Of a stretch of 64,000 bases of DNA, positions 9,101 to 19,456 are shown one piece after another; within the stretch, counting starts at the first letter, position 1, and every line of letters starts with the position of its first letter. This stretch comes from Gallionella sp. (GTDB lineage: Bacteria > Pseudomonadota > Gammaproteobacteria > Burkholderiales > Gallionellaceae): positions 310,001 through 374,000 of the forward strand of contig JAUXOL010000022.1 of the NCBI GenBank assembly GCA_030682375.1, read 5' to 3'. The translations under genes and the position numbers were made by a program. The notes beneath the pieces are model-generated. The model saw nothing but the letters and a program-made list of their open reading frames with translations, had not been told where the DNA came from and made no database searches.

Positions 9101-9792
9101 CGGTGTTCGGCTTGTTCCCGGCGAACTCCGTCAACGGCGACGACATCGAAATCTACACCGACGATTCGCGCAAGAACGTAGCAATGACCTGGCACAACCT
9201 GCGCCAGCAAACGAAGAAGCCTGCCGACATCCCGAACTACTGCCTGGCCGATTACATCGCGCCGAAGGACGGCAAGGTCAAGGATTACATCGGTGGCTTC
9301 GCCGTGACCACCGGCATCGGCATCGAGAAGAAGATGAAGGAGTTCGAGAAGGCGCACGACGACTACAGCGCGATCATGCTGCAGGCGCTGGCAGACCGCC
9401 TCGCCGAAGCCTTCGCCGAACACCTGCACCTGCGCGTGCGCCGCGAGTTCTGGGGCTATGCGGCAGATGAGGCATTGAACAACGACGACCTGATCGCCGA
9501 GAAATATCGCGGCATCCGTCCCGCACCCGGCTACCCCGCCTGCCCCGAGCACAGCGAAAAAGGCCCGCTGTTCGAACTGCTGCAAGCGCCGATCAATGCA
9601 GGTATCACACTGACCGAAAGTTTCGCGATGCTACCCACCGCAGCGGTAAGCGGCTTCTACTTCTCGCACCCCGAAGCGAAGTACTTCGCCACCGGCAAGG
9701 TGGACAAGGACCAGGTCGCGGACTACGCAAAGCGCAAGGGCTGGACGGTGGAAGAGGCGGAGCGCTGGCTGGCGCCGGTGTTGAGTTACTAA
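6106..9792 (+). CDS. metH: Cobalamin-dependent methionine synthase
   Basis: Full-length 1228-residue MetH, which transfers the methyl group of 5-methyltetrahydrofolate to homocysteine through methylcobalamin. Domain order: homocysteine-binding domain (1-330) with zinc ligands C245 and C310-C311 (GGCCGT); pterin-binding domain (about 355-620); B12 cap and binding domain with [10 protein letters not shown] carrying the lower-ligand His759; and the C-terminal AdoMet activation domain (about 900-1228) with [12 protein letters not shown]. All key residues are present. The upstream gap is only 72 bases and shows no cobalamin or SAM riboswitch. Confidence 0.98.
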   Translation: MSHKPHSIEQLLQQRILILDGAMGTMVQRYKLTEADYRGERFADWPRDLKGNNDLLVITRPEVIKAIHCEYLAAGADIIETDTFGANATTLKAYGMESLNYELNVAGAKLAREACDEYATADKPRFVAGVLGPTDKTCTISPDVNDPAARNISFDQLVADYSDATRGLMDGGADTILIETIFDTLNAKAAIFAVQSVFEERGTSLPIMISGTITDASGRTLTGQVTEAFYNSLAHANPISIGLNCALGAEELRQYVEEMSRVANCYVSAHPNAGLPNPLAESGYDDTPENMAGHIREWASSGFLNIIGGCCGTSPAFIKAIAETVKNIPPRKIPQNPVECRLSGLEPFNIGDDSLFVNVGERANVTGSAKFKRLVLEGKYDEALEVAKQQVETGAQVIDVNMDEAMLDGEAAMVKFLNLIASEPDISKVPLMIDSSKWSIIEAGLKCVQGKSIVNSISLKEGEENFVKYATLVRKYGAAAVVMAFDEAGQADTYQRKIEICKRSYDILVNKVGFPPEDIIFDPNIFAIATGIEEHNNYAVDFIEACAWIRKNLPYAKISGGVSNVSFSFRGNEPVREAIHTVFLYHAIKAGMNMGIVNAGQLGVYEEIPKDLRDAVEDVVLNRHPDAGEKLVKMAESVKGGGKEQVEDLEWRKGTVQERLTHALVRGITTFIVEDTEEARLQAKLPVEVIEGPLMTGMNVVGDLFGAGKMFLPQVVKSARVMKQAVAHLIPYIEAEKLRSGDTSTKGKILMATVKGDVHDIGKNIVTVVLQCNNFEVVNMGVMVPCQQILDAAREHNVDIIGLSGLITPSLEEMAHVAKEMERQGFKIPLLIGGATTSRVHTAVKIEPNYPSGTVVYVTDASRAVGVCSNLLSNTTRDSYIAELKADYQAARDQHEGKKGKASYVSLEEARAHGLKTDWKKATPTKPKLLGVQKLENYPLEALVEFIDWTPFFQAWELAGRYPKILQDDVVGVEATKLFADAQAMLKKIIKEKWLTANAVFGLFPANSVNGDDIEIYTDDSRKNVAMTWHNLRQQTKKPADIPNYCLADYIAPKDGKVKDYIGGFAVTTGIGIEKKMKEFEKAHDDYSAIMLQALADRLAEAFAEHLHLRVRREFWGYAADEALNNDDLIAEKYRGIRPAPGYPACPEHSEKGPLFELLQAPINAGITLTESFAMLPTAAVSGFYFSHPEAKYFATGKVDKDQVADYAKRKGWTVEEAERWLAPVLSY

Positions 9793-9973
9793 GGAGATAA
9801 CCAGCGTAGGATGGGTTGAGCAACGCGATACCCATCGCCTGAATGTTGGGTATCGCTACGCTGACTAGCGACTTGGCCGACGTTGTTTGTCAGCCTGGTC
9901 GGTCGGCCATGCAAAGCTCCACCCAACCTACTAACTTTTGACAAATTATAGATAACCAACCAGAAAGAGAAAC
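9793..9973. repeat. Intergenic region with two inverted repeats after metH
   Basis: No gene is seen in this gap. It holds a perfect 10-bp pair GCGATACCCA (9825-9834) / TGGGTATCGC (9847-9856), extended by AGCGTAG (9803-9809) / CTACGCT (9856-9862), then a second pair GGCCGAC (9875-9881) / GTCGGCC (9902-9908). The outer GTAGG...CCTAC ends resemble the other intergenic palindromes. It may act as the metH transcript end; there is no T-tract. Confidence 0.55.
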
Positions 9974-10660
9974 ATGACCGACCTCATCAAAACCGACACC
10001 AAACTGGGCGAAGGCGCGGAAGCGCAAGCCGGACAGACCGTGACCGTGCATTACACCGGCTGGCTGTACGACGAGAGCGCGCCGGACAACAAGGGCGAGA
10101 AGTTCGACAGCTCGCTCGACCGCAACGAGCCGTTCGGCTTCCCGCTCGGCGGCGGGCGCGTCATCAAGGGCTGGGATATCGGCGTGCAGGGCATGAAGGA
10201 AGGCGGGCTGCGCACATTGGTGATCCCACCGGAGATGGGCTACGGCTCGAGCGGCGCGGGCGATGTGATCCCGCCGAACGCGACGCTGGTGTTCGACGTG
10301 AAGCTGCTCAATGTCATCAGGACCGAGATCACGGACACCAGGATCGGCGAGGGCGAAGAGGCGCAGCCGGGACAACATGTGACGGTGCATTACACCGGCT
10401 GGCTGTTCGACAAGAACGCGCCGGAGAACAAGGGCCGCAAATTCGACAGCTCGCTCGACCGCAACGAACCGTTCGAGTTTCCGCTCGATGCAGGCCATGT
10501 TATCCAGGGCTGGGACATCGGCGTGCAGGGCATGAAGGTCGGCGGACAACGCACGCTGACCATCCCGCCGGAGATGGGCTACGGCAAGCGCGGCGCGGGC
10601 GGCGTGATCCCGCCGAATGCGACGCTGGTGTTCGACGTGGAACTGCTGGGCGTGCAGTAA
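9974..10660 (+). CDS. Tandem-FKBP peptidyl-prolyl cis-trans isomerase
   Basis: A 228-residue cytoplasmic protein made of two FKBP domains (about 1-115 and 116-228) with no signal peptide. Each half has the FKBP landmarks [23 protein letters not shown](K/Q)[10 protein letters not shown], and IPPEMGYG...[12 protein letters not shown], so both active sites look intact. Most small FKBPs are single-domain; this is an internal duplication. The following gene encodes a third, exported copy with near-identical DNA over the C-terminal part. It presumably assists proline isomerisation during folding; no specific client is evident. Confidence 0.92.
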   Translation: MTDLIKTDTKLGEGAEAQAGQTVTVHYTGWLYDESAPDNKGEKFDSSLDRNEPFGFPLGGGRVIKGWDIGVQGMKEGGLRTLVIPPEMGYGSSGAGDVIPPNATLVFDVKLLNVIRTEITDTRIGEGEEAQPGQHVTVHYTGWLFDKNAPENKGRKFDSSLDRNEPFEFPLDAGHVIQGWDIGVQGMKVGGQRTLTIPPEMGYGKRGAGGVIPPNATLVFDVELLGVQ

Positions 10661-10705
10661 GCCCCGTCCAGAATCCTTGCACCCGATCATTTTCCAGAGG
10701 CATAC

Positions 10706-11167
10706 ATGAACCAAATTTCCAGACTGTCGCTCGCGCTGCTGTTGTCCGCCGCGCTCCTCTCCACCGCCTGCTCTGAGCAGTCCACACCGCCGACGGCATC
10801 GGCCGCGGAGATGGTCAGCGTGAGCGAACTGGTCAAGACCGACGTCAAGGCAGGCGAAGGCGTCGAAGCCACGGCGGGACGCAACGTGTCCGTGCATTAC
10901 ACCGGCTGGCTGTACGACGAGGCCGCACCCGACCACAAAGGCACCAAGTTCGACAGCTCGCGCGACCGCGGCACACCGTTCGAATTCACGCTCGGCGCGG
11001 GCCAGGTGATCAAGGGCTGGGACCAGGGCGTGCAGGGCATGAAGGTCGGCGGGTCACGCACGCTGACCATCCCGCCCGAGATGGGCTACGGCGCGCGCGG
11101 CGCAGGCGGCGTGATTCCGCCGAACGCGACGCTGGTGTTCGACGTGGAGTTGCTGGGCGTTAACTGA
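10706..11167 (+). CDS. FKBP-type peptidyl-prolyl isomerase, predicted lipoprotein
   Basis: A 153-residue protein with an export signal ending in a lipobox-like LLSTAC (Cys22), a short Thr/Ser/Ala linker and one FKBP domain (about 45-153) with [34 protein letters not shown] and [14 protein letters not shown]. It is therefore predicted to sit in the periplasm, anchored by lipid. It lies 45 bases after the tandem FKBP gene and shares close DNA identity with it, indicating a local duplication followed by acquisition of a signal sequence, or the reverse. Confidence 0.88.
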   Translation: MNQISRLSLALLLSAALLSTACSEQSTPPTASAAEMVSVSELVKTDVKAGEGVEATAGRNVSVHYTGWLYDEAAPDHKGTKFDSSRDRGTPFEFTLGAGQVIKGWDQGVQGMKVGGSRTLTIPPEMGYGARGAGGVIPPNATLVFDVELLGVN

Positions 11168-11189
11168 TCCCGCATCGGCCGCCCGAACG

Positions 11190-11543
11190 ATGAATCTGAT
11201 CTCCAACCCGTTGCTGATCACGGCGCTGATGCTGGCCGTATCCAACCTGTTCATGACGTTCGCATGGTATGGCCACCTGAAGAATCTGGCCACATCGCCC
11301 TGGTATGTCGCGGCGCTGATCAGCTGGGGCATCGCGCTGTTCGAGTACCTGATCCAGGTGCCGGCGAACCGCATCGGTTATACCGAGCTGAGCCTCGGGC
11401 AGTTGAAGATATTGCAGGAAGTCATCACGCTGTCGGTGTTCGTGCCGTTCGCGGTGCTGTACATGAACCAGCCGCTGAAGATGGATTATCTGTATGCAGG
11501 GCTGTGCCTGATGGGCGCGGTGTATTTTATTTTCAGGACGTAA
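11190..11543 (+). CDS. DMT-superfamily DUF486 membrane protein
   Basis: A 117-residue integral membrane protein with four predicted spans, matching the DUF486 family (LFMTFAWYGHLK, SWGIALFEYLIQVPANRIGY, LQEVITLSVFVPFAVLYM, LCLMGAVYFIFR). The family is related to small multidrug-resistance transporters by fold; the substrate is unknown. It starts 22 bases after the FKBP lipoprotein gene and is likely co-transcribed with it. Confidence 0.85.
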   Translation: MNLISNPLLITALMLAVSNLFMTFAWYGHLKNLATSPWYVAALISWGIALFEYLIQVPANRIGYTELSLGQLKILQEVITLSVFVPFAVLYMNQPLKMDYLYAGLCLMGAVYFIFRT

Positions 11544-11554
11544 CTCTTGTAGGA

Positions 11555-11598
11555 GCGTGCCATGCACGCGAGGGCCAACTGTCGCGTGCATGGCACGC
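11555..11598. repeat. Perfect 17-bp inverted repeat between DUF486 gene and mpl
   Basis: Arms at 11555-11571 (GCGTGCCATGCACGCGA) and 11582-11598 are exact reverse complements with a 10-base loop, flanked by GTAGG and CCTAC. The outer pentamers match those of the other intergenic palindromes in this window. A spurious in-frame ATG lies inside it, which is why mpl should be started downstream. Confidence 0.85.
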
Positions 11599-11628
11599 CC
11601 CTACACAATCGGCACGGTGAAATTGAAC

Positions 11629-12963
11629 ATGAATAAACACATCCACATCCTCGGCATCTGCGGCACCTTCATGGGCGGCATCGCGGCGATCGCGAAACAA
11701 TCGGGTTACCGCGTCACCGGCTGCGACGCCAACGTCTATCCCCCGATGAGCACGCAGCTGGAGGCGCAGGGCATCGAACTGATCGAGGGCTTCGGCGTCG
11801 AGCAGCTGGCATTGAAGCCGGACATGTTCGTCATCGGCAACGTGGTGTCGCGCGGCAATCCGCTGATGGAGGAGATCCTGAACCGCGGCCTGCCTTACGT
11901 CTCCGGCCCGCAATGGCTGGCGGACACGCTGCTGCGCGACAAATGGGTGCTGGGCGTGGCAGGCACGCACGGCAAGACGACCACCACGTCGATGCTCGCG
12001 TGGATACTGGAATACGCCGGGCTGAACCCCGGCTTCCTGATCGGCGGCGTGCCGCAGAACTTCGGCGTCTCGGCGCGCATCACCGAGTCCGCATTCTTCG
12101 CGATCGAGGCGGACGAGTACGACACCGCGTTCTTCGACAAGCGTTCCAAGTTCGTGCACTACCGCCCGCGCACCGCGATCCTGAACAACCTGGAGTTCGA
12201 CCACGCCGACATTTTCCCCGATCTCGCGGCCATCGAGACGCAGTTCCACCACCTGGTGCGCAGCGTGCCGGGCAACGGACTGGTGGTGTGCAACGGACGC
12301 GAGGAATCGCTCGCGCGCGTCATCGAGCGCGGCTGCTGGACGCCGGTGGAGAAGTTCGGCTGCAGCAACGGATGGAGCATCTCCGCGAACGATGAAGTGA
12401 CCTTTAACGGCGAAGCCCAGGGCATGTTGAAGTGGGAACTGATTGGCGAACACAACCGCATGAACGCGCTGGCCGCGCTGGCCGCCGCGCGCCATGTCGG
12501 CGTGCCGGTCGCGCAGGGTCTGCAGGCATTGAGCCAGTTCAGGAACGTGAAGCGCCGCATGGAAGTGCGCGGCGAGGTCAACGGCATCACCGTCTACGAC
12601 GACTTCGCGCACCACCCCACGGCCATCGATACGACCGTTGCCGGACTGCGCCACAAGGTCGGCAGCGCGCGCATCCTCGCGGTGCTGGAGCCGCGCTCGA
12701 ACACGATGAAACTGGGCGTGATGAAAGATGCACTGCCCGGCAGCCTGAAGGATGCCGACCTGGTGTTCTGCTATGCGGGCAACCTGGGCTGGGACGCACG
12801 CGGCGCGCTGGCTCCGCTGGGCGACAAGGCGGTGGTGAAGGACGACCTGAACGAGCTCATCGAGGCTATCGCCGCCGTAGCAAAACCAGGCGACCAGATT
12901 CTGGTGATGAGCAACGGCGGGTTCGGCGGCATACACGAGAAACTGCTGAAACGCCTGACGTAG
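11629..12963 (+). CDS. mpl: UDP-N-acetylmuramate:tripeptide ligase Mpl
   Basis: Mur-ligase family enzyme of 444 residues that reattaches recycled L-Ala-gamma-D-Glu-meso-DAP to UDP-MurNAc in peptidoglycan recycling. It begins MNKHIHILGICGTFMGGIAAIAKQSGY (Rossmann-type UMP-binding domain), has the ATP loop GTHGKTTT, the metal-binding EADEYDTAF, the HNRMNALAA segment and the C-terminal YDDFAHHPTA motif specific to Mpl/MurC. An upstream in-frame ATG at 11557 lies within a palindromic repeat and would add 24 residues unlike the family, so 11629 is preferred. Confidence 0.94.
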   Translation: MNKHIHILGICGTFMGGIAAIAKQSGYRVTGCDANVYPPMSTQLEAQGIELIEGFGVEQLALKPDMFVIGNVVSRGNPLMEEILNRGLPYVSGPQWLADTLLRDKWVLGVAGTHGKTTTTSMLAWILEYAGLNPGFLIGGVPQNFGVSARITESAFFAIEADEYDTAFFDKRSKFVHYRPRTAILNNLEFDHADIFPDLAAIETQFHHLVRSVPGNGLVVCNGREESLARVIERGCWTPVEKFGCSNGWSISANDEVTFNGEAQGMLKWELIGEHNRMNALAALAAARHVGVPVAQGLQALSQFRNVKRRMEVRGEVNGITVYDDFAHHPTAIDTTVAGLRHKVGSARILAVLEPRSNTMKLGVMKDALPGSLKDADLVFCYAGNLGWDARGALAPLGDKAVVKDDLNELIEAIAAVAKPGDQILVMSNGGFGGIHEKLLKRLT

Positions 12964-13046
12964 GGTGGGCTCTGCCCACCATGTCGGGCAAAGCCCGACC
13001 TACATTTTGGAATGACCCGGCAGGGTGGGCACGGCACGCCGTGCCC
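12964..13046. repeat. Three consecutive palindromes between mpl and ntrC
   Basis: The convergent gap holds GGTGGGC/GCCCACC (12964-12980), GTCGGGC/GCCCGAC (12983-12999) and GGGCACGGC/GCCGTGCCC (13027-13046). The second matches the element at 4232-4260 and the third matches those at 23101-23128 and 40945-40972. They abut both stop codons and may terminate transcription from both sides. Confidence 0.75.
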
Positions 13047-14444
<1,398 letters not shown>

Positions 14445-14453
14445 TGTCATCAC

Positions 14454-15497
14454 CTAAGGTAAGGGGAGCATCACCGTAAAACAGGTGCGGCCGGGTTCGC
14501 TGTCGAATTCGATCGTCCCGCCGTGCTGGCTGACGAAGTCCTGCGCCAGCGTCAGGCCGAGGCCATGGCCGTCGGCGCGCCCGGACACCAGCGGATAAAA
14601 AATCTTGTCCTGCAATTCGGGCAGGATGCCGGGGCCGTTGTCTACGATCTGCACCATCACCGCGAGGCGATGGCGGCGTTTGACTAGCGTCACCTGGCGC
14701 GCGATGCGGGTGCGCAACACGATCTGTCCATGTCCCTGCATCGCCTGCGCGGCATTGCGCACGATATTGAGCATAGTCTGGATCAGCTGCTCCTTGTCGC
14801 CGACCAGCGCGGGCAGGCTGATGTCGTAATCGCGCCGGATCTTCAGGCCTTCCGGCATCTCGGCCAGCACGACGCTGCGCACCCGCTCCAGCACCTCGTG
14901 GATGTTCAGCGCGCTGTAGTGCGAAGCGTTCTGCGGCGCGAGCAGCTTCTCCATCAGCGAACGCAGCCTGTCGGCTTCCTGCACGATGACTTGGGTGTAT
15001 TCGCGCAGCGCCGGGCGGTCGAGTTCCTGTTCCAGCAATTGCGCCGCACCGCGTATGCCGCCCAGCGGGTTCTTGATCTCGTGCGCGAGGTTGCGCAACA
15101 GCAGACGGTTGGCCTGGGTCTGGTCCAGCATCTGCTCTTCGCGCGCCAGTTTCAGCGGCCGATCCATAGGATGGAATTCCAGCAACAGGTAGTGCCGGTC
15201 GAACTGCACCGGCGTCACCGCACAACGCAGATGCAGCTTGCCGCGAGTCGGCGTGCCCAGCGTCAGGTCGTATTCGATAAAGCTGGCATTGTTGCGCACC
15301 GCCTGCTGCATCGCGCTGGACAGTTGCTCGGTATCGGTGAACGCCTGCTGCACCGGATGGCCGAGCAGGTTCTTTCCGCTCACGTCGAACAGATGCTCCG
15401 CGGCCGGATTGAGGTAGGCGATGCGCGACTCGCCGTCCAGCAGAATGACCGCTGTGGCGAGATATTCGAGCGAGAGATGGGCGACAGGAGTAGGCAT
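14454..15497 (-). CDS. glnL: Nitrogen regulation sensor histidine kinase NtrB (GlnL)
   Basis: Soluble 347-residue kinase: N-terminal PAS domain (about 8-120), dimerisation/phosphoacceptor motif NLAHEIKNPLGGIRGAAQLLE, and a HATPase domain with NIVRNAAQAM (N box), DNGPGI and GHGLGLTLAQ. There are no membrane segments, as expected for NtrB, which senses nitrogen through P-II proteins. The stop codon TAG is directly followed by GTG-ATG-ACA-ATG of ntrC, so the two are translationally coupled. A DUF4124 gene lies 34 bases upstream and glnA beyond it. Confidence 0.95.
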   Translation of the reverse strand: MPTPVAHLSLEYLATAVILLDGESRIAYLNPAAEHLFDVSGKNLLGHPVQQAFTDTEQLSSAMQQAVRNNASFIEYDLTLGTPTRGKLHLRCAVTPVQFDRHYLLLEFHPMDRPLKLAREEQMLDQTQANRLLLRNLAHEIKNPLGGIRGAAQLLEQELDRPALREYTQVIVQEADRLRSLMEKLLAPQNASHYSALNIHEVLERVRSVVLAEMPEGLKIRRDYDISLPALVGDKEQLIQTMLNIVRNAAQAMQGHGQIVLRTRIARQVTLVKRRHRLAVMVQIVDNGPGILPELQDKIFYPLVSGRADGHGLGLTLAQDFVSQHGGTIEFDSEPGRTCFTVMLPLP

Positions 15498-15531
15498 ATC
15501 TTTCTGTTAAGCAGAAAACATGCCAATGGAG

Positions 15532-16017
15532 TTACTTGAGTTTGGACAGCTCGGTCTTGAGCGCATCGACGTTGCCCTGGTGCAATTCCACCTGGTCGTT
15601 CAGCGTTTTGATCTTCTCGTCGTACTTGCCAACATTGCGGTAGGTCTTGCCGTCCTTGCCCCGATACACTTCCGGCATATCTTCGCCCGTCTTCAGGTTC
15701 TGCCTCGCCTCCGCCAGCAGCTTCTCTTCGGTGGTCAACTCCTCTTCGAGTATCCTGCGGCGCGTGTCGTCGCGCCCGCGCTGCGTCGCGCCGTCGACCC
15801 TGGGGAAATCGCGGGGCGAACTGGATTCGGAACGCTGTCGTGGTGCCGACGAGGAGGAAGACGAAGTTGAGGACGGCTCCAAAATGATGCGTTTGCCGCC
15901 CTTGATCGGCGAGCTGGAATAAGTGACGTGACCGTCCTTGTCGACAGACTTGTATATCTCGGCCTGTGCCAGCAACGGGCAAACGCACAACGCGGCCAGC
16001 AAGTATCGAAGTTTCAT
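15532..16017 (-). CDS. DUF4124 domain-containing secreted protein
   Basis: A 161-residue protein with signal peptide MKLRYLLAALCVCPLLAQA and an N-terminal DUF4124 domain (EIYKSVDKDGHVTYSSSPIKGGK), then a Ser-rich linker and a charged, probably coiled-coil C-terminal half (EEELTTEEKLLAEARQNLK... TLNDQVELHQGNVDALKTELSKL). Function is unknown; periplasmic location is inferred. The start at 16017 is chosen because the signal peptide begins there and GAGGA precedes it. It lies between glnA and ntrB. A second DUF4124 gene is at 20929. Confidence 0.85.
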   Translation of the reverse strand: MKLRYLLAALCVCPLLAQAEIYKSVDKDGHVTYSSSPIKGGKRIILEPSSTSSSSSSAPRQRSESSSPRDFPRVDGATQRGRDDTRRRILEEELTTEEKLLAEARQNLKTGEDMPEVYRGKDGKTYRNVGKYDEKIKTLNDQVELHQGNVDALKTELSKLK

Positions 16018-16100
16018 GGTTCGGTTTCCTCGGAGTAACGCGGCAAGTATAGGACATGCATCCGACACAGACAAACTCCGCGAGTTCGCATCCAAACAAA

Positions 16101-16121
16101 AACGGGGCGCAAGGCCCCGTT
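16101..16121 (-). terminator. Terminator downstream of glnA
   Basis: Stem AACGGGGC (16101-16108) / GCCCCGTT (16114-16121). On the minus strand it is followed by TTTGTTTG. It is about 26 bases beyond the glnA stop and separates glnA from the DUF4124-ntrBC genes. Confidence 0.85.
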
Positions 16122-16146
16122 TTGTTTATTGCTTAGCCAGCAGATT

Positions 16147-17562
16147 TTAGATGCTGTAGTACATGTCGAACTCGACCGGGTGGGTCGTCATGCGGATCTT
16201 GTTCACTTCTTCCATCTTCAAGGTGATGAATGCCTCAAGGAAGTCCTTGGAGAACACGCCACCGCGGGTCAGGTACTCGTGATCCTTGGCCAGAGCGTCC
16301 AGAGCCTCGTCGAGGGAAGCGCACACGGTCGGAACCTTTGCGTCCTCTTCCGGCGGCAGGTCGTACAGGTTCTTGTCTGCCGGATCGCCAGGGTGGATCT
16401 TGTTCTGGATACCGTCCAGGCCGGCCATCATCAGCGCGGAGAAGCACAGGTACGGGTTCGCTGTCGGGTCCGGGAAGCGGGCCTCGATGCGGCGAGCCTT
16501 GTCGCTGGCGACGTGCGGGATGCGGATCGAAGCGGAACGGTTCTTCGCCGAGTAGGCCATCTTCACTGGTGCTTCGTAGTGAGGAACCAGACGCTTGTAG
16601 GAGTTGGTGCCCGGGTTGCAGATCGCGTTCAGCGACTTGGCATGCTTGATAATGCCGCCGATGTAATACAGCGCGGTCTCGGACAAGCCAGCGTAGCCGT
16701 TGCCTGCGAAGGTGTTCTTGCCGTCCTTCCAGATAGACTGGTGCACGTGCATGCCGGAGCCGTTGTCGCCGACGATGGGCTTGGGCATGAAGGTCGCGGT
16801 CTTGCCGTACTGGTGCGCAACGTTATGCACGACGTACTTCAGGGCCTGGGTCTGGTCGGCGCGCTTCACCAGCGTGCTGAACTTGGTGCCGATCTCGCAC
16901 TGGCCGGCAGTCGCCACTTCGTGGTGGTGCACTTCGACTTCGATGCCGATGTCTTCCAGCGCCAAGCACATCGCGGCGCGGATGTCGTTCAGGCTATCGA
17001 CAGGAGGAACCGGGAAGTAGCCGCCCTTGACCATCGGACGGTGGCCGGTGTTGCCGCCTTCGAACTTCTCGCCGGTGGCCCATGCAGCCTCTTCGGAGTT
17101 GATCTTCAGCGTACAGCCGGACATATCTACGGTCCAGGTCACGGAGTCGAAAATGAAGAACTCCGGCTCGGGACCGAAGAATGCGGTGTCGCCGATACCG
17201 GTGGACTTCAGGTACGCCTCGGCGCGCTTCGCGATGGAGCGCGGATCGCGGTCGTAGCCCTTGCCGTCGGATGGCTCGATCACGTCGCAGGTGATGACCA
17301 GCGTGTTCTCATCCATGAACGGATCGAGGTAAGCGGTGGTCGGATCCGGCATCAGCAGCATGTCGGAAGCCTGAATACCCTTCCAGCCGGCGATCGAAGA
17401 ACCGTCGAACGCGTGGCCCTCTTCGAACTTGTCCAGACCCACGTACTTGGCAGGCACGCCTACATGCTGCTCTTTGCCGCGGGTATCGGTGAAGCGGAGA
17501 TCCACGAACTTGACGTCGTGGTCCTTAATCATTTTCAACACATCATTTGCCGTCATCGACAT
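16147..17562 (-). CDS. glnA: Glutamine synthetase type I
   Basis: GSI-beta type enzyme of 471 residues that makes glutamine from glutamate and ammonium. It begins [34 protein letters not shown], has the signature FDGSSIAGW, the ATP-binding [12 protein letters not shown] segment, NRSASIRIP and the adenylylation loop NLYDLPPEE whose Tyr is modified by GlnE. GGAGAG lies just before the ATG at 17562; a TTG further upstream gives only extra, atypical residues. Transcription is expected from the sigma-54 promoter at 17621-17636 under NtrC control; the ntrBC genes lie downstream in the same direction. Confidence 0.97.
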   Translation of the reverse strand: MSMTANDVLKMIKDHDVKFVDLRFTDTRGKEQHVGVPAKYVGLDKFEEGHAFDGSSIAGWKGIQASDMLLMPDPTTAYLDPFMDENTLVITCDVIEPSDGKGYDRDPRSIAKRAEAYLKSTGIGDTAFFGPEPEFFIFDSVTWTVDMSGCTLKINSEEAAWATGEKFEGGNTGHRPMVKGGYFPVPPVDSLNDIRAAMCLALEDIGIEVEVHHHEVATAGQCEIGTKFSTLVKRADQTQALKYVVHNVAHQYGKTATFMPKPIVGDNGSGMHVHQSIWKDGKNTFAGNGYAGLSETALYYIGGIIKHAKSLNAICNPGTNSYKRLVPHYEAPVKMAYSAKNRSASIRIPHVASDKARRIEARFPDPTANPYLCFSALMMAGLDGIQNKIHPGDPADKNLYDLPPEEDAKVPTVCASLDEALDALAKDHEYLTRGGVFSKDFLEAFITLKMEEVNKIRMTTHPVEFDMYYSI

Positions 17563-17620
17563 AACTCTCTCCAAGGATCAATAAAATAGCCAACAAACTC
17601 ATGAAACCCGAAATTCTGAA

Positions 17621-17636
17621 TGCAGAAAGCGTGCCA
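17621..17636 (-). promoter_or_regulatory. Sigma-54 (RpoN) promoter of glnA
   Basis: Read on the minus strand the site is TGGCACGCTTTCTGCA, with GG and GC separated by 10 bases and one mismatch to TGGCACG-N4-TTGCW. It has the same C-for-T change in the -12 element as the promoter of the porin-glnK-amtB operon. Expected transcription start is near 17610, about 48 bases before the glnA ATG. Confidence 0.87.
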
Positions 17637-17731
17637 GCCCTATCCGCATATTTAGGGCGGCATTGTGCCATAAGCCCGCGATGCGGCACAGAAAATATTT
17701 GCACCAAAACTGGGCGCAAATCGCACGCCGC

Positions 17732-17746
17732 GCACTATTCCGGTGC
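17732..17746. promoter_or_regulatory. NtrC-binding site upstream of glnA
   Basis: GCACTATTCCGGTGC is a full match to GCACY-N5-RGTGC. It lies about 100 bp upstream of the glnA sigma-54 promoter and overlaps the stop codon of the preceding CDF transporter gene. A weaker related sequence begins at 17700 (TGCACCAAAACTGGGCGCA). Confidence 0.8.
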
Positions 17747-18943
17747 GGTGCTGCAGTGTATCTGGATCGAACGGAATATCTCGTCGGCACCCGCCAACAT
17801 ATTGCACTGCGCCTGCAAGGCGGCAGCCTCTTCCGCAGAAAGCTTCTGCGCGGGGAAATAGACTTCCGCATCGACCTTGCCGTCCAGATAATGAAACACC
17901 ACCCGGCGATCCTTGATCGAGGCATCGTTCAACTGCGCGGACAGGCGCTCCAGCAATACGGAGCGATCCGGCAAATGGGCATTGGGCCTCACCTTGCGGT
18001 CGTCCTCCGGATCGATATGCACCATCACGTCCAGCACATGATGCCTGGACAGCACCGCCTGCCGCGCCGACTCGGCGATGTAATGCCCCTCCGAAACGCT
18101 GATCTTGGGATCGACCATGATATGCGCATCGACCAGCGCGTTATCGGCCATCTTGCGCGTACGCAATTCGTGCAGGCCGCATACGCCGGGCGTATTGCGC
18201 AGGGTGTCGCGTATCGCCTTGACCTCTTTGGCATCCAGCCCGGTGTCTATCAGTTCGGACAGCGCCTCCTGCGCCAGCTTGACGCCCATGCGGGCGATCA
18301 TCACGCCGACGACGGCCGCCGCGATCAGGTCGAGGAAGACGAATCCCATCAGGTTGCCGGCGATACCGATCAGCACCACCAGCGAAGACGCAGCATCGGA
18401 GCGCGAATGCCAGGCATTCGCCGCCAGCATCTGCGAACGCACCCGTTTGGCGACCGCCATCAGATAGTGGAACAGTCCTTCCTTGGCGACCAAGGTCAGC
18501 AAGGCCACCCACAAAGTAGCCGGGTGGACGGCTTGCAGGCTCTGCGGATCCTGCAACTTCATCCCGGCGGCGATCAGCAGACCGACGCCGAGCGCCGCCA
18601 GCGCCGAACCCAGCAGCAAGGTCGCCGCGGTCTCGATGCGCGCATGACCATAGGGATGCCGGGCATCGGCATGGCGGTTGCTCTGGCGGTTGGCGAACAG
18701 CACCAGAAAATCCGACAGCAGATCGGACAGCGAATGCAAACCATCCGCGATCAACGCCTGCGACCGGCCGAAATAGCCGACCACCAGTTGCAACACCGTC
18801 AATACCAGATTGATCGCCACGCTGACCCAGGTGCACCTTTGCGCGGCAGCGTAGCGCTCCGGGTGTGCCGGATCGAACGGTTCGATGTCTGAGCTGTGCG
18901 TATGCGGATGGGAGTGGTTTTTCATATCGGTTATAGTGTGCAT
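17735..18943 (-). CDS. Cation diffusion facilitator (CDF) family metal exporter
   Basis: A 402-residue CDF transporter that exports divalent metals by proton antiport. The N-terminus is His-rich (KNHSHPHTHSS), followed by six membrane spans; the metal site appears as ALIADGLHSLSDLLSD in span 2 and NAWHSRSDAASS in span 5, both with the HxxxD pattern. A long cytoplasmic C-terminal domain (about 220-402) contains DAHIMVDPKISVSEGH and VMVHIDPED. The C-terminal domain is longer than in minimal FieF-type proteins. Neither ATG at 18943 nor the one at 18925 has a clear Shine-Dalgarno. Metal specificity cannot be read from the sequence; an iron oxidiser would plausibly use it for Fe(II) or Zn(II). Confidence 0.9.
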   Translation of the reverse strand: MHTITDMKNHSHPHTHSSDIEPFDPAHPERYAAAQRCTWVSVAINLVLTVLQLVVGYFGRSQALIADGLHSLSDLLSDFLVLFANRQSNRHADARHPYGHARIETAATLLLGSALAALGVGLLIAAGMKLQDPQSLQAVHPATLWVALLTLVAKEGLFHYLMAVAKRVRSQMLAANAWHSRSDAASSLVVLIGIAGNLMGFVFLDLIAAAVVGVMIARMGVKLAQEALSELIDTGLDAKEVKAIRDTLRNTPGVCGLHELRTRKMADNALVDAHIMVDPKISVSEGHYIAESARQAVLSRHHVLDVMVHIDPEDDRKVRPNAHLPDRSVLLERLSAQLNDASIKDRRVVFHYLDGKVDAEVYFPAQKLSAEEAAALQAQCNMLAGADEIFRSIQIHCSTAPE

Positions 18944-19003
18944 CTGCGGCGCAGCATAACATCCGCGCCGGATTCATTAAACATTGCCTTGGAAAGAATC
19001 ATC

Positions 19004-19456
19004 ATGGGAAAAATCACCTCCATCCTCCAAACTGCCCAGCAACGCGCCCGGGAGCTGGGCCTGTCATACGAAGGCGCAATGTCGCCGCAGGAAGCCTACG
19101 AGATCCTGCAGTCCGCCCCCGGGGCGCGGCTGGTCGATGTGCGCAGCCGCGCCGAGTGCGACTGGGTAGGACGGGTCCCCGGTGCGGTCGAGATCGAATG
19201 GGTCACCTATCCCGGCATGCAGCGCAACCCGAATTTCATGGCACAGCTGGAACAATCTGTGGACAAGGAGTCGCTGGTGCTGTTCCTGTGCCGCACCGCA
19301 CAACGCTCCCATGCCGCGGCCGCGCTGGCGACCGAAGCCGGCTTTTCCGATTGCTACAACATCCTGGAAGGCTTCGAGGGCGACAAGGACGCCACCGGAC
19401 AGCGCCGCTCCACCAACGGCTGGATTGCGGCCGGATTGCCCTGGCAACAGGGCTAA
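19004..19456 (+). CDS. Rhodanese-like sulfurtransferase domain protein
   Basis: A 150-residue single-domain rhodanese. Motifs: MSPQEAYEIL, RLVDVRSRAECDWVGRVPGAVEIEW and the active loop LFLCRTAQRSHAAA with the catalytic Cys. The C-terminal GFEGDKDATGQRRSTNGWIAAGLPW is typical of this subgroup. GGAAAG precedes the ATG at 19004. An upstream extension in frame lacks family similarity. It overlaps the convergent xthA gene by four bases. Physiological sulfur donor and acceptor are unknown. Confidence 0.9.
   Translation: MGKITSILQTAQQRARELGLSYEGAMSPQEAYEILQSAPGARLVDVRSRAECDWVGRVPGAVEIEWVTYPGMQRNPNFMAQLEQSVDKESLVLFLCRTAQRSHAAAALATEAGFSDCYNILEGFEGDKDATGQRRSTNGWIAAGLPWQQG

Noticed and set aside
7168..9585. 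An open frame of 805 codons on the minus strand opposite metH
   Set aside because: It mirrors the codon structure of a full-length metH on the plus strand, has His/Val/Arg-rich composition without domains, and no ribosome-binding site. High GC creates such antisense frames.
12964..13046. CRISPR-like repeat array
   Set aside because: The hairpins are unlike one another in length, have no unique equal spacers and no cas genes are near. They are dispersed palindromes.
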